From Pythium myriotylum (lineage: Eukaryota > Oomycota > Peronosporomycetes > Pythiales > Pythiaceae): a stretch of DNA of 64,000 nucleotides. The stretch is taken from assembly GCA_023091665.1 (NCBI GenBank), contig JALJCQ010000008.1, forward strand, positions 1,426,001 to 1,490,000, written 5' to 3'. Positions 1-9,736 of the stretch are shown here, one piece after another. A model generated the notes under the pieces. That model was not told where the DNA came from and did no database searches. It worked only from the letters and a program-made list of their open reading frames with translations. A program made the position numbers and the translations under genes. Within the stretch, counting starts at the first letter, position 1, and each line of letters starts with the position of its first letter.

Positions 1-885
1 TCCAAGCATATAAGGCGTCTGTCTCTCGCTTCGTGAGTGGGCGTTGGTCTCCGTCACCTCTCAAGTTAGCCGGCTTGGTCGCGCACGTGAACAGATTCAA
101 CAGAGCCGGATCGGGCGGCGGCGGCTGTGCAGAGTCAGGTTGGTTCGCTGGTTGCAACACTGTTCCGCTAAGCTTCGCCCGCAGCTGCGCTGTCCCGGCT
201 TTACTCCAGATCGTGTGCTGATCAGTCTTCGTTTGGCCTGTCTGTGGAAGCCCCTGCGGAGCGTGGCTCGTCTTTGTCGGCCGATCTGATGGAGCAGGTT
301 TCGACGCGGCCTTCTTCTTCTTCGGCTTTTTGCCCGCTGGCATGGTTGGTGTCGTCGGGGGCGGTTGGCCGATCGTAAATCCGTCAATCGCTGTCTGCTG
401 CGCATCTGTCGGTTGCGGCGGCGGCGAAGTCGGGGATGGAGCGGCATCTTCGATGTGCGCGTCTCCGGCGGATGCGGACTTGCGCGTTGGGTGCTGCTGT
501 TGCTCGGTCGAGATCCCGTCGGGTGGGCTCGGCTCGTTGGCCTGGGTAGGCGTCGACTGGAGCGCCGACGTCCCGGAGGGCGTCAGCGTAATCGATGACA
601 AATCCTACGCATCCACAGAGGAGGCTCCAGGCGAGGGGGTTGGGAACGCTGCCAAGTCGTGGTTGTTTGGCGACAGTGAGCTTCCCGACGGTGCTGTCGG
701 TGGGCTCTCTGCCCCCTCCACGCCTCTGGGAGCGTCTGGCGGAGGTCCGGTGTCCACTGGAAGCAGCCGAGCTGCTTCGAGTGAGGTAGGCGGCATGGCT
801 GCCGCTCGCGAGGCTTGCGCTGCCTGCTTGTCGGTCCGAGTTGAGTTGGGCTGTGCGGAACAGAAAAGGGGATCTGTTCGCTGGA
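1..885 (-). pseudogene. Antisense Pro/Ser/Thr-rich element ORF remnant, runs off left edge
   Basis: One minus-strand frame is open from about 1009 to the window edge except for a single TAG at 605-607. The product is rich in Pro, Ser, Thr and Gln with a lysine patch (PAGKKPKKKK) near 300-342, as in the disordered linkers of retroelement gag-like proteins. The overlapping plus-strand frames are Cys/Gly-rich and look like shadows. The patch resembles PAGTKAPTKKKAKK in the antisense gene of Gypsy-C (near 47550), but that is composition-level similarity only. Homology to the LNARYK repeat starts near 899, so the fragment was probably truncated there. No domain is recognised. Confidence 0.4.
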
Positions 886-898
886 AGGCGAATTCGGA

Positions 899-1046
899 AC
901 TGAATGCCAGATACAAACAATGGTGCATTGATACTGGACATAACCGTATGTTGCGTAAAGCTATCATTGAGAACGTCCGAAACGATAAGGTTGATGGAGT
1001 TGTGTTCAAATATTATGATGGACTAGTAACCCCGTTCAGTTCGTAG
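899..1046 (+). pseudogene. LNARYK-family orphan ORF, 3' fragment (copy 1)
   Basis: The translation reads LNARYKQWCIDTGHNRMLRK and ends KVDGVVFKYYDG plus a short tail, with a stop at 1044-1046. The same peptide occurs at 12150-12437 (minus) and 22896-23150 (plus). It is AT-rich beside its GC-rich retroelement neighbours. I do not recognise the family. This copy lacks everything upstream of the Leu-Asn because the left flank is unrelated sequence. Confidence 0.6.
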
Positions 1047-1458
1047 CGAACTGAAAGACAGTATTATTGATCATAGCATGTCCCCCGTACGTTCTTACAT
1101 GTGTATCGTATGCACACCAGTATACACGACAACTGGGATCTTTAGTATCACATGGCATCCTGAGTTGAAGTGTGTCAAACACCTAGTTTTCGGATGTCGC
1201 CGCATGCGTGACATGCTCTTATCGTGCTACGTAAACCCGAAATCTGTGGTGCTCCCCCGTCGTGAGGATGCTTGAACTTTCTCTCAACGAAGTCTGAGTG
1301 GTGGTGTGGACCTTAGTCACCTTTTGATCTTACCGTATGGAAGAAGAAGACACGGAGGCTCCTTCCGGGTGGAGCACCCGATCTTGGGCGTCTTTCTCGC
1401 ATAAAACACAACCGCCCATGATTTCAATTGTATTAGTTGCTTGCGAGCGACCCGTTCG
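1047..1458. repeat. Flank block repeated in inverted orientation at 9618-9993 plus 12109-12150
   Basis: This stretch matches, in reverse, two pieces on either side of the hAT transposon. At 1080-1087 it carries one copy of the octamer that is duplicated around the hAT, so it is the empty hAT site. A small ORF starting at 1337 (MEEEDTEAPSGW) runs into the Gypsy-1 LTR at 1459 and resumes after it at 6182. Confidence 0.8.
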
Positions 1459-1770
1459 TGTAATGGGCCCACAGCCCATTACAAGAGAGTAGGTTCTATA
1501 AGAGAGAGTTGTCCCTCCCGTGTCTCTGATTGGTCAGAGACGCGTGTGTTCTTGTTGCATTTCCATTGGTGGAAATTCTCTGATATTTCATCCTATCAGA
1601 GGACGACACCGCATACATAGGTTTTATTAGGGACACCAGAGTAGGTTTAATGAGGTCCAGGGATGTCTGGACCTCTCAACGCAGAGTCCAATTTACCGTC
1701 AAGTCAAGAGCCCAATCTGAGCGTCGGGACAGGGGTCTCGACGCTGTGTAACGGATCTGCGCCCGTTACA
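1459..1770 (+). repeat. Gypsy-1 5' LTR
   Basis: 312 bp with TG...CA ends; identical by eye to 5870-6181. Its terminal sequences TGTAATGGG and CCCGTTACA form a short imperfect inverted repeat. Confidence 0.93.
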
Positions 1771-1814
1771 CCTGGTAGCACTTCGTGGTCCGTCCACACG
1801 ACCAAGACATCAAG

Positions 1815-3347
1815 ATGGCCGACCTCAGCTTCGACCTCAGCCAGCTGACTCGTGCGGAACACTTCCCGCGCCTCACCCAGTTTGAATGGGAGGCCCTCGG
1901 CCGCATGGCTGAGGCCGCTGGCCCTCTTGCTGTGAAGGCCCTCCTACGCAGCGGTGACGCGGAAGCCCAACGTCTCGCTGCTCAAGAGTTCATGATGCGT
2001 GAACTCGATGACGCGCGCGCCCAGGCGCAGACTCTCGCGCGTCAGAAGAGTTCGCCGCGTGTCGAACCGCTCAAGATCGACACATCCAAATATGGTAGCG
2101 ACGAGAAGACGCCACTTCGTCGCTGGTTCTGCGAGCTGGACGAGGCAATCGATGCCCGGCTCATCGTCGACGAAGAACAGAGGATCCGCTATGCCATGTC
2201 GCAACTGACTGGGAAGGTGAAGACTTGGGCCTATGGCCTCAGGTCTGCCGACCGGAAATGCTTTCGGTCGCTCGAAGACTTCAAGTCGAAGTTGCAGTCG
2301 ACTTTCGAGCCGCCGCAGAGCGAATTCCGCATGCGTGCTGAGTTTCTTAGCGCGAAACAAGGTAATACCGACCTCCACTCTTATATCCAGCGGATGCGGT
2401 ACCTCGCATCGTGCGTCGTCGGAAAGCCGACCGACATGGCTACACAAGTCGCGATGTTTATGACGGGTCTCCGCGATGGTCCAGCGAAGACACAACTTTT
2501 CCGGACTTATCGAGATGAAGGAGAGAAGATGACGATTCGGCTTGCAGACGGCAGGCCGCGAGAAGTACCGAAGCATTCGGTACACATGAAGTATGTTCTC
2601 GGTGGATCCGAGAAGGAAGATGTGTTTTTCGCAATCGACATGGACAAGAGGTTCGATTGCATCTTCGGTTTGCCGTGGTTCGAACACCACGAACTCCGGA
2701 TCGACTGGAAAAGTCGGTCCGTGAAGAGTGTCGGCGCTGTCGCGTCCGGCACCATCGATGATGAAGCGTTCGCCGTTGTCGACGAAGTCTGGTGGATGAA
2801 CATGTCCGTATGTTCATCCGCAGCTACTACAGCCGCCACAGAGAGCGATGGCCCTGTCGGCGCTGATAGCTGCGAGTCGACCAGTTCGACTCCCGTCACG
2901 GATGCTCCATCGATGGCGCCGTCGACGCGGCGTCGACGACGAGCTCGACGCAAGTCGGGCTCACATGCTGGGAAGCGCAAGCGTCTGCGCGCGAAACGTG
3001 CGCGCGCTGCACACGAGGCGTCGGTCGATTACATCGTCGACGCATTTCTTGCTGAAGAGGAAGCGCAACGTGGCGGTTCCACAACGATTTGTGAAGATGA
3101 CGCCGGCTTAGAGACCGGGTCCCAAGATTGCGATGAGAAACCGTGTCTCATCGCTTGCGAAGATGGAGACCGTGTATGCGACGAGAAACCGTGTCTCGTC
3201 GCTTTGGAAGACGGCGAGGAAGACATCCTGGCGGCTGTCTATACAACCGCGGCGCCGGCGTTCCAGCGCATCCGAGCGTCAACCCCCCCCCCCCCCCCCC
3301 CCCCCGTATGGCAGCGGAGATCGTGCAATGTGGCACGATCTCGATGA
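1815..3347 (+). pseudogene. gag: Gypsy-1 gag with fused protease C-terminal remnant
   Basis: An in-frame start exists at 1785, but the ATG at 1815 (MADLSFD), 44 bp after the LTR, is the likely start. Residues about 20-240 form a retrotransposon gag domain (LRRWFCELDEAIDA, LTGKVKTWA, FRMRAEFLSAKQG). Around 2515-2535 the gag passes directly into the C-terminal half of an aspartic protease (RFDCIFGLPWFEHHELRIDW). Compared with Gypsy-A (54155-56725), the end of gag and the protease core with its D-S-G-A motif are deleted. A basic tail and the 23-C tract at 3283-3305 follow; beyond the tract this frame soon stops. No zinc knuckle is seen. It should form particles but cannot process itself. Confidence 0.85.
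3283..3305 (+). repeat. Poly-C tract (23 C) at the gag-pol frame junction
   Basis: A run of 23 consecutive C separates the gag frame from the pol frame. Both frames read it as poly-Pro. One extra C, or a -1 slip, would fuse the two frames. Confidence 0.95.
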
Positions 3348-5596
3348 AGACATTTCTGAAGGATCTCAAGCGTGGTGAGATCGAACAGGTGTGCGTGATC
3401 GTTGCAGAGGATGATCACTTCATGACAGCGTCGACAATGAATTCCGACGCGACCTCAAAGACCCAGCGTGAGCAGCGCTACGCAGCGCAGTCTCTAGAGG
3501 CCCTCAAGGAATCAGGTAGCAAGGCGTACGAACTCGTCTTGGAGTTCCAAGACATCTTTCCGGACGAAGTCCCGAAAGCATTACCGCCTGACCGCGGTGT
3601 TCGACACGAGATCGATCTCGTGCCAGGCTCAAAGTACTGTGTGATGCGCCAGTGGTCGCTTCCCCGCGATCAAGTTGAGGCTATTGATGCCTTTTTCGAG
3701 GCCCGCAGACAAGCAGGTCACGTTCGTGAGTCGGTTTCCCCGCACTCGAGCCCAACATTCTGCGTCAAGAAAGCTACTGGCGGCTGGCGGATTGCTCACG
3801 CATTCAACAAGCTGAACGACGCTACGATACCGGCACAAACGCCGATACCTCGGAAGGACATGATCCTGGACTCGATGTCCGGGTCGGTCGTGTTCAGTGC
3901 CATCGATTTGATGGATGGCTTCTACCAGATCCTTATGCGCGAGCAGGATGTCCCGCTCACGGCTGTCAGCACGCCGAGTGGAATGCTCTGGGAGTGGTTA
4001 GTGATGCCTCAGGGTCTCAAGAACGCACCAGCGACCTTCAACAGGATGGTATCGCACGTGCTGCGGCCGTTCCGCAGCTTTGCGCCGAGCTACTTCGACG
4101 ACATCTTTGTCCACAGCAAGGCCGAGGACGGCAGGGCGCCGGAGGATGTTCACACTGAACATCTTCGCCAAGTGTTCGAAGCGATGCGAACACACAAGCT
4201 CTACGCGAATCTGAAGAAGTGTGTATTCTTCGCACCGGAAATTCCGGTGCTAGGCTGCTATGTGAGCAAGGACGGTGTCCGTTCCGATCCTGAGAAAGTC
4301 GCCTCGATCTGTGCCTGGCCAATGCCCAAGGACCAGAAGCAACTCCGGCAGTGGCTGGGGCTCGCAAATTATCTGCACAAGTATACGAAGAATTATGCAG
4401 CCCTCGTCCAGCCGCTGTCGCAGCTTCTGCGGAAGGATGTCGAGTGGAAATGGTCCGCTGAGCACCAGCAGGCCTTTGACCCGGTCAAGTCGAGCCTACA
4501 AGAAGCGCCGATCTTGGCGCTCCCCGACTACGATCGATCCTTCCACGTCGTTTGCGACGCGAGTGACTATGCTATCGGCTGCGCCCTCATGCAGTTTGAT
4601 GCTGAGGGCCGTGAGCGAGTGATCAGCTACCAGTCACGGCAGCTGAAGACGGCCGAGCGGAATTACCCGGTCCACGACAAGGAACTCCTTGCCATGAAGT
4701 ACGCACTCGCCAAGTTCCGAGTGTATCTGCTGGGCGAACAGCAGTTCGCCATCTACACGGATCATGCGTCGTTGCGAACGGCGAGGAAGTCTCCGCACCT
4801 GTCCCAACGTATGGCCCGTTGGCTGTCGTTCTTCGCCGAGTACAACTTTGTTGTACACTACAAGCCGGGAAAGAGTAACATCCTTGCGGATGCGCTCTCA
4901 CGTCGCCCGGACTACGACCCGCGCGCGCCGATCGATGAGTCGTCGGCGCCCCAAGAATGTCCAAGGTGCGTTGAGGAAGGTCTCAACGCTTTGATTCACT
5001 CTGTGCAGTCGTCGCTCACCGACGACATTCGCCGAGCCTACTATAGCGTCGATAAGACCGACGCTCCTAGCGTCGTCGTCCCCAATGACGACGACATTCG
5101 ACTTCGTCTCTTCCACGAGCATCATGATGCGCCCGTCGGAGGTCATTTAGGGCGAGAGAAGACATTTCTCTCACTTTCGAGGAACTATTACTGGCCTCAT
5201 CAGTACAAGTGGGTGCGGAAATGGGTCCGCACGTGCGAAGTTTGCCAGCGCGTGAAGCCGTCACCCGCTCAACAGGCGCCGCTCCGGCCTCTCCCAGTCC
5301 CACGTGATGTCTGGGACTCCGTCAGCCTCGACTTCGTCTTCGGATTCCCCAAAGACTCGCAAGACCGTGATGGGATCATGGTCTTTGTGGACCGTCTCTC
5401 CAAGATGGTTCATCTCGCGGCGGTGAAGCAAACGATCACAGCAGAAGAGGCCGCCGCTGTGTTTCTCGAAAGTGTCTTCCACCTCCACGGCCTCCCGGAG
5501 ACCATCGTGTCGGATCGAGACGTTGCTGCCGTCGTGACTTCCGTTGTCGCCGCCGTCGTTGGCGTCGTTGTGCTCGGCGCCACTGTCGTTGCTTGA
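3308..5596 (+). pseudogene. pol: Gypsy-1 pol: RT, RNase H, truncated integrase
   Basis: The frame is one base off from gag. RT carries the YFDDIFVH catalytic box. RNase H carries CDASDYAIGC, KELLAMKYAL and YTDHASL. Integrase has the H2C2 zinc finger (HEHHDAPVGGH to CEVCQ) and the first two acidic catalytic residues (SLDFVFGFP, VSDRD). Just after VSDRD, at about 5520, homology stops and a low-complexity Val/Ala-rich tail leads to a stop, so the third acidic residue (Glu) and the chromodomain are absent. On the minus strand the joined segment (5521-5860) is open and Thr/Ala/Pro-rich. RT and RNase H look intact, but the element could not integrate itself. Confidence 0.9.
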
Positions 5597-5869
5597 GTTG
5601 TCGTTGTCGTCGGTGCGTCCGCGTTGCCGCGGGCGCCAGCTTGTTGTTGCGACGGTAGAGCCATCGCGCCTTGACGTCTGGGTGTCTTGGTGCCGTCCGA
5701 AGAAGATTGAAGACTGCGCTGGCCTCCGCCGGCGCTCTCGCCTAACTGCCTGATCCCGGGTGCGCCGGGATCGCCCGTTGAAGAAAGCGCGCGCGCCCGC
5801 TCGTGCGCGCTCCGTGTCCTCGTCCCTTGGGTTGACTTCCCGTTGGTCAGTTCTTGAAGAGGGGGATGA
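5521..5869. other. Foreign segment joined to truncated integrase, upstream of the 3' LTR
   Basis: This stretch has no pol homology. Its minus strand is open and encodes a Thr/Ala/Pro/Gln-rich peptide resembling a disordered gag linker. The polypurine-like tract lies at its right end. It may be captured antisense sequence or rearranged internal DNA. Confidence 0.5.
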
Positions 5870-6181
5870 TGTAATGGGCCCACAGCCCATTACAAGAGAG
5901 TAGGTTCTATAAGAGAGAGTTGTCCCTCCCGTGTCTCTGATTGGTCAGAGACGCGTGTGTTCTTGTTGCATTTCCATTGGTGGAAATTCTCTGATATTTC
6001 ATCCTATCAGAGGACGACACCGCATACATAGGTTTTATTAGGGACACCAGAGTAGGTTTAATGAGGTCCAGGGATGTCTGGACCTCTCAACGCAGAGTCC
6101 AATTTACCGTCAAGTCAAGAGCCCAATCTGAGCGTCGGGACAGGGGTCTCGACGCTGTGTAACGGATCTGCGCCCGTTACA
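5870..6181 (+). repeat. Gypsy-1 3' LTR
   Basis: 312 bp, reads as identical to 1459-1770; followed by TSD copy GTTCG at 6182-6186. Confidence 0.93.
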
Positions 6182-6488
6182 GTTCGTAGATACGTTAAGC
6201 TTCAATACGAAGTCACAGACCGGTCTCAACCTTGGCTTGCAATTGCTTATTTGCGCTTCTCCCGTCGCTACATAGTAACCCTACAGAGCTCAATTGAGTC
6301 CGCTTCTCCTGTCGCTCACAACCGACATATTGTTCAAGGAGTCGCTCAGGATAGGTGGCAAATCACTACCACCTCGCTACTCTCGGTTTAGACAGGCTAT
6401 CAGAGAGATGCTGTTGTTGTTCCTACGTCCTGTCCAACGAAAGCTGCACCAAGCAAAATGAAAATACATTCTCCTAAAAAACTGACAC
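6182..6488. repeat. Composite flank: 6182-6328 repeats 9465-9615 inverted; 6329-6488 repeats the CRN 3' flank
   Basis: The left part continues the small ORF interrupted by Gypsy-1. The right part (ATATTGTTCAAGGAGTCGC onward) matches 13278-13441 downstream of CRN copy 2 and its mirror near 17296-17460. No separate gene is seen. Confidence 0.75.
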
Positions 6489-8231
6489 TCAATCGCAATG
6501 CAAGCGGGACCACATCGCGTCAAACCAATACGCATCATGGGCAACTCGAAGAGGCTTCCCTGACTCCGCTCCTGGTGGCCACATTATCTCTGGGTTCATA
6601 AACGGCGGGTACGTGTCAGCTCCATCTTTTCCAGACCAATCGAAATCAATCAGTGCGACTCGATGTTTGACAGGATCCCACATAACGTTCTCTCGAAGAT
6701 CGCCATGGACGAGAGAGGCAGCTGCCAAACGACTCTTGATCTCAATCAGTTGGCCACAAACCATCCTACCATTGACTTTTTCCACTCGCGAAAGTGGTAT
6801 CAACGGAAGTCTTTCCATGACGACGAAAAACCAACCATTGGGCAAGGATTCACAGCAGATCAGCGCTGGAGCAAACCCTGCACTCGAACAATACTGATGG
6901 ACTTCCATACCATATCGCTTGGCAAACTTGACGATAACTTCATTTCCGTCTTGAACTTTCGCGACAAAAACGTACCGCTGCACCACTTCGACGTATTGCA
7001 GTGAGATAGTTGCCCCGTTAACTTCGACAGAATCTTTGTACGGGAAACTCAATCGATCGAGGTCGATTGCATACTGACATCTCGCGAGATTTCGACGGTT
7101 GGCAACGAGCTGCTGGCATTCCTCCGTGAGTTCCCTTAGTGCAGCTTTTAGAGACACACACGCACGAGTCAACGACACCATTAACCACTCGTTGTCGAAG
7201 AAAAGAAGCGGAAAGCTCATGACTAGAGGCTCGCAAATCGCATTTTCGTCGCCAGTGTTCACAATTCCAAACACGCTCATGAGTGGTCCACATATATCCA
7301 CCAAAAAACATGGGAACTGGCGGTCGATCTCGTCTGGCAAGTTCTTGATGTAGTAAGCAACGTTCTGCATTGTCGGATCTCCACCACCATCTCCTTTCTG
7401 GAGTTTGCATTCCAAGTTCAACAGCAGCGTTTCTCCGTAGCGATACGAACCATCTGATACTGATCCATTGACCGTCATAGGCGTGATCGTCGAAGCAGGA
7501 AAGTCAGCAAGCAGATACTCTTTCAGCAATTCCCGTGCCTTTTCGGCAAAAGCTGCTTCGCTTTCGTAAGGAGTTGACATGCCATGGCAAAGCTTCGTCA
7601 CAAACTCGCAATCTTCGTTGCCAAACTCGATCTGCTTGCAATTCTCCTCGAACCGCGCGAACGTCTTGTTCAACAGCACAAGCGGAATCGGCGTCTCGTC
7701 GACTGAACGTTCGATGCGATGACACTCAATCTGACCATCGAGTTTTCTCAGCCATTTCACCCAGCTACCGCCTCCCTTGCACTTTGCAAAAGAAGACGGC
7801 GTGATTAATTCCCTCACTTGAGCGAGTTTTCTTTTCTTGACAACAGCGACCACCTCTGTCGAGACAAACGATTGCGCAGGAAGCACCACCAACACGTGAA
7901 TTTGCTTGGTTTTCAGTTCTGGCATCACCTCGAGAACCTCCTCAAGGCCAAACTCTCCCTGCAGTTCATTGTCTTTGTGTGTCAGCGCTTCGATTAGAGC
8001 AGTCTTTTCCCCTTTCTTGAGCTTCTTCACGTCATCTGTGCTTGATTCGAGCCACGTGTCGTCGCCCTTCTTGGCGAGGAACAGCTCCAGTTCCCGTGGA
8101 TCACACTTGATCTTGTTCTCATTCTTCGCCTTGATCGCTTTCTTCAAGTGGTCCACTAACCTGCTCGCATCGATGTCGATGGAGAACGCGGATCCCTTCA
8201 CGCCGACGAGCGCGCACACCAGCGTCACCAT
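6489..8231 (-). CDS. CRN: Crinkler (CRN) effector with kinase-like C-terminus, copy 1
   Basis: CRN proteins are oomycete host-targeted effectors. The likely start is the internal Met of MVTLVCALVGVKG, the canonical CRN opening; an upstream in-frame Met would add 15 residues. The N-terminal ubiquitin-like LFLAK domain carries LELFLAKKGDDTW, and the DWL region ends in HVLVVLPAQ near residue 130. The C-terminal ~430 residues end in a kinase-like fold with HGDLREN...ALIDFDWSG. This copy has a 3-bp deletion near 6690 relative to copies 2 and 3, removing one of two adjacent Asn in the catalytic loop. Other changes include VLEVMPE and RMVCGQL. The frame is open for about 580 aa. No classical signal peptide is evident. 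Confidence 0.85.
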   Translation of the reverse strand: MVTLVCALVGVKGSAFSIDIDASRLVDHLKKAIKAKNENKIKCDPRELELFLAKKGDDTWLESSTDDVKKLKKGEKTALIEALTHKDNELQGEFGLEEVLEVMPELKTKQIHVLVVLPAQSFVSTEVVAVVKKRKLAQVRELITPSSFAKCKGGGSWVKWLRKLDGQIECHRIERSVDETPIPLVLLNKTFARFEENCKQIEFGNEDCEFVTKLCHGMSTPYESEAAFAEKARELLKEYLLADFPASTITPMTVNGSVSDGSYRYGETLLLNLECKLQKGDGGGDPTMQNVAYYIKNLPDEIDRQFPCFLVDICGPLMSVFGIVNTGDENAICEPLVMSFPLLFFDNEWLMVSLTRACVSLKAALRELTEECQQLVANRRNLARCQYAIDLDRLSFPYKDSVEVNGATISLQYVEVVQRYVFVAKVQDGNEVIVKFAKRYGMEVHQYCSSAGFAPALICCESLPNGWFFVVMERLPLIPLSRVEKVNGRMVCGQLIEIKSRLAAASLVHGDLRENVMWDPVKHRVALIDFDWSGKDGADTYPPFMNPEIMWPPGAESGKPLRVAHDAYWFDAMWSRLHCD

Positions 8232-8376
8232 GTTTCCGATTGCTTTCTGCGAGTGAGGGACGTTCTCCCTATTCATATTTCAGCCAATCAAACGGCGCAA
8301 CCCAACGTTGGGTGTCTGACAGAACCCATTTGGGTGATTTAGTACAAAATATATTTATCTATATAGACAAAAAAGC
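8232..8376. promoter_or_regulatory. Shared divergent promoter region between CRN copy 1 and an orphan ORF
   Basis: The two reading frames diverge from this AT-rich gap. It contains the 14-bp palindrome ACCCAACGTTGGGT at 8300-8313, the weaker CCCATTTGGG, and an inverted CCAAT near the CRN start. The same arrangement is present upstream of CRN copy 2 (palindrome at 15253-15266). Promoter function is inferred from position and conservation. Confidence 0.5.
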
Positions 8377-8946
8377 ATGGATACTACATATCTATCCGAT
8401 ACCGATGATACTGGTTATGTTGAAGATGTCAAACTGCACATACCGGTAGATACCGATATAACCAGTGATTTGTATGAGTACCCAGAATTAGAAAAGCATT
8501 CAGCATCAGAAATAATACAGCTTTGTAAGGCAATTGATTTAATCAGTACCACTTTAAAGAAGTGTCAGAACATCAACGAAAAGCACACTAACCAGAAAAA
8601 ACACGTATTCTGTCGTTCCCTCATCACAGAGCTTCGATGTCTGGGTAACCACGACCACATCCAGATCTATCACTGCATGGGAGAACTCTCGGCGCAGAAC
8701 CAGCAGCTGATAAAGGACGTTGATGCGAACGTCATCTATATAATTAAAAGCCTACATCGTTCAATGACCTCCGTCCCAAAGCCCAACACTATAGTAAAAC
8801 TAAGACGTTTTCCTCTCTTAAAGCCGAAATTTGGTGCGTGTCATCTCTACATACCAAGAAGAGACCGATTGGCCGCTATTTTGGCACCAGGCATCAGAAA
8901 CTCCACATGCCACTGCTATCTAGCTGCTCCCATAGACAGCAATTGA
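8377..8946 (+). CDS. Orphan ORF divergent from CRN copy 1
   Basis: A 189-aa ORF begins MDTTYLSDTDDTGYVEDV with an acidic, Asp/Tyr-rich N-terminus, followed by a helical Lys-rich middle and a basic C-terminus. The first ~37 residues are repeated at 15331-15440, where the frame is cut by the inverted-repeat junction. I recognise no domain, signal peptide or membrane segment. Repetition of its start with the CRN promoter suggests the two were duplicated together. It may be a genuine small gene or an element-derived fragment. Confidence 0.4.
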   Translation: MDTTYLSDTDDTGYVEDVKLHIPVDTDITSDLYEYPELEKHSASEIIQLCKAIDLISTTLKKCQNINEKHTNQKKHVFCRSLITELRCLGNHDHIQIYHCMGELSAQNQQLIKDVDANVIYIIKSLHRSMTSVPKPNTIVKLRRFPLLKPKFGACHLYIPRRDRLAAILAPGIRNSTCHCYLAAPIDSN

Positions 8947-9436
8947 CCGCATTTTGCAAACCAGGCATCAGAACCTCGACATGCCATTGCTGAATCTTAG
9001 CTCACAGGCATTGGCGGGTCTCTCTCTCTCTCTCTTTCTCAGGACGTGGGGACAGTGCTTCTGTTTGGTTCCTGTCTTCTTGATCCGATCACAGCAACGA
9101 AAAGCAGGTCAATCCCAATGGCTTGATACGACAACTTGACATATCTGTGTGTGCGAGAAAGAGCGAGAGAGAGAGAGATGCTCTCCAAGTCAAGTTGCGC
9201 TGTAGTGCGTGATCGTCGTATACACGACTAGATGACAGGCAGCGAAACGAGCACCTGGGTCCCATCCTGGCCCACGCCACCGAGCCGCTCCGCTTACACG
9301 TCGAGGTGAGTATGCGAGTGTTGTGTCTTAGCATGTCTAATTGAAGTTCGATGGAGAGTTCGATGCCGGACCTCAGCAATCGCCTTGAGAGTCATCAAAC
9401 GACAGCGACCAATCATGATAGAAACAGTGATGGCAA
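8947..9436. other. Non-coding stretch with short duplication and TC/GA microsatellites
   Basis: A CCAGGCATCAGAA...CATGCCA segment occurs twice (near 8887 and 8961). A (TC)n run near 9019-9035 and a (GA)n run near 9161-9178 face each other as a loose inverted pair. I see no gene. Confidence 0.5.
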
Positions 9437-9736
9437 TCAGGCTGCCACCAAGGGCGAGGTATTGGAGTGGTGTTGTCGGTTGTGAGCGACAGGAGAAGCG
9501 GACTCAATTGAACTCTGCAGGGTTACTATGTACCGACGGGAGAAGCGCAAATAAGCAATTGCAAGCCAAGGTTGAGGCCGGTCTGTGACTTCGTATTGAA
9601 GCTTAACGTATCTACGAACGGGTCGCTCGCAAGCAACTAATACAATTGAAATCATGGGCGGTTGTGTTTTATGCGAGAAAGACGCCCAAGATCGGGTGCT
9701 CCACCCGGAAGGAGCCTCCGTGTCTTCTTCTTCCAT
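9437..9736 (-). CDS. Small orphan ORF, intact copy of the ORF split by Gypsy-1
   Basis: A 99-aa minus-strand ORF begins MEEEDTEAPSGWSTRSW. The same reading frame exists at 1337-1458 and 6182-6328, where Gypsy-1 interrupts it. This copy preserves the uninterrupted target (one GTTCG, here CGAAC, near 9613-9617). Function is unknown and coding status uncertain; it may be a shared repeat rather than a gene. Confidence 0.35.
   Translation of the reverse strand: MEEEDTEAPSGWSTRSWASFSHKTQPPMISIVLVACERPVRRYVKLQYEVTDRPQPWLAIAYLRFSRRYIVTLQSSIESASPVAHNRQHHSNTSPLVAA

Larger units (their letters stand above)
1459..6181 (+). mobile_element. Gypsy-1: complete LTR retrotransposon, non-autonomous
   Basis: The element is bounded by two 312-bp LTRs (1459-1770 and 5870-6181), both TGTAATGG to CGTTACA, and flanked by the 5-bp TSD GTTCG (1454-1458, 6182-6186). 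The reverse-orientation paralogue near 9600-9617 has the site with one GTTCG. A primer-binding-like TGGTAGCACTT follows the left LTR and a purine tract (gaagagggggatga, about 5855-5868) precedes the right one. Domain order is gag, protease remnant, RT, RNase H, integrase. The protease active site and the C-terminal half of integrase are missing although the LTRs read as identical, so the element is young but defective. Confidence 0.93.

Noticed and set aside
330..1046. 238-aa plus-strand ORF
   Set aside because: Most of it is Cys/Gly-rich shadow of an open minus frame with gag-like composition; only its last ~48 codons (LNARYK fragment) look real.
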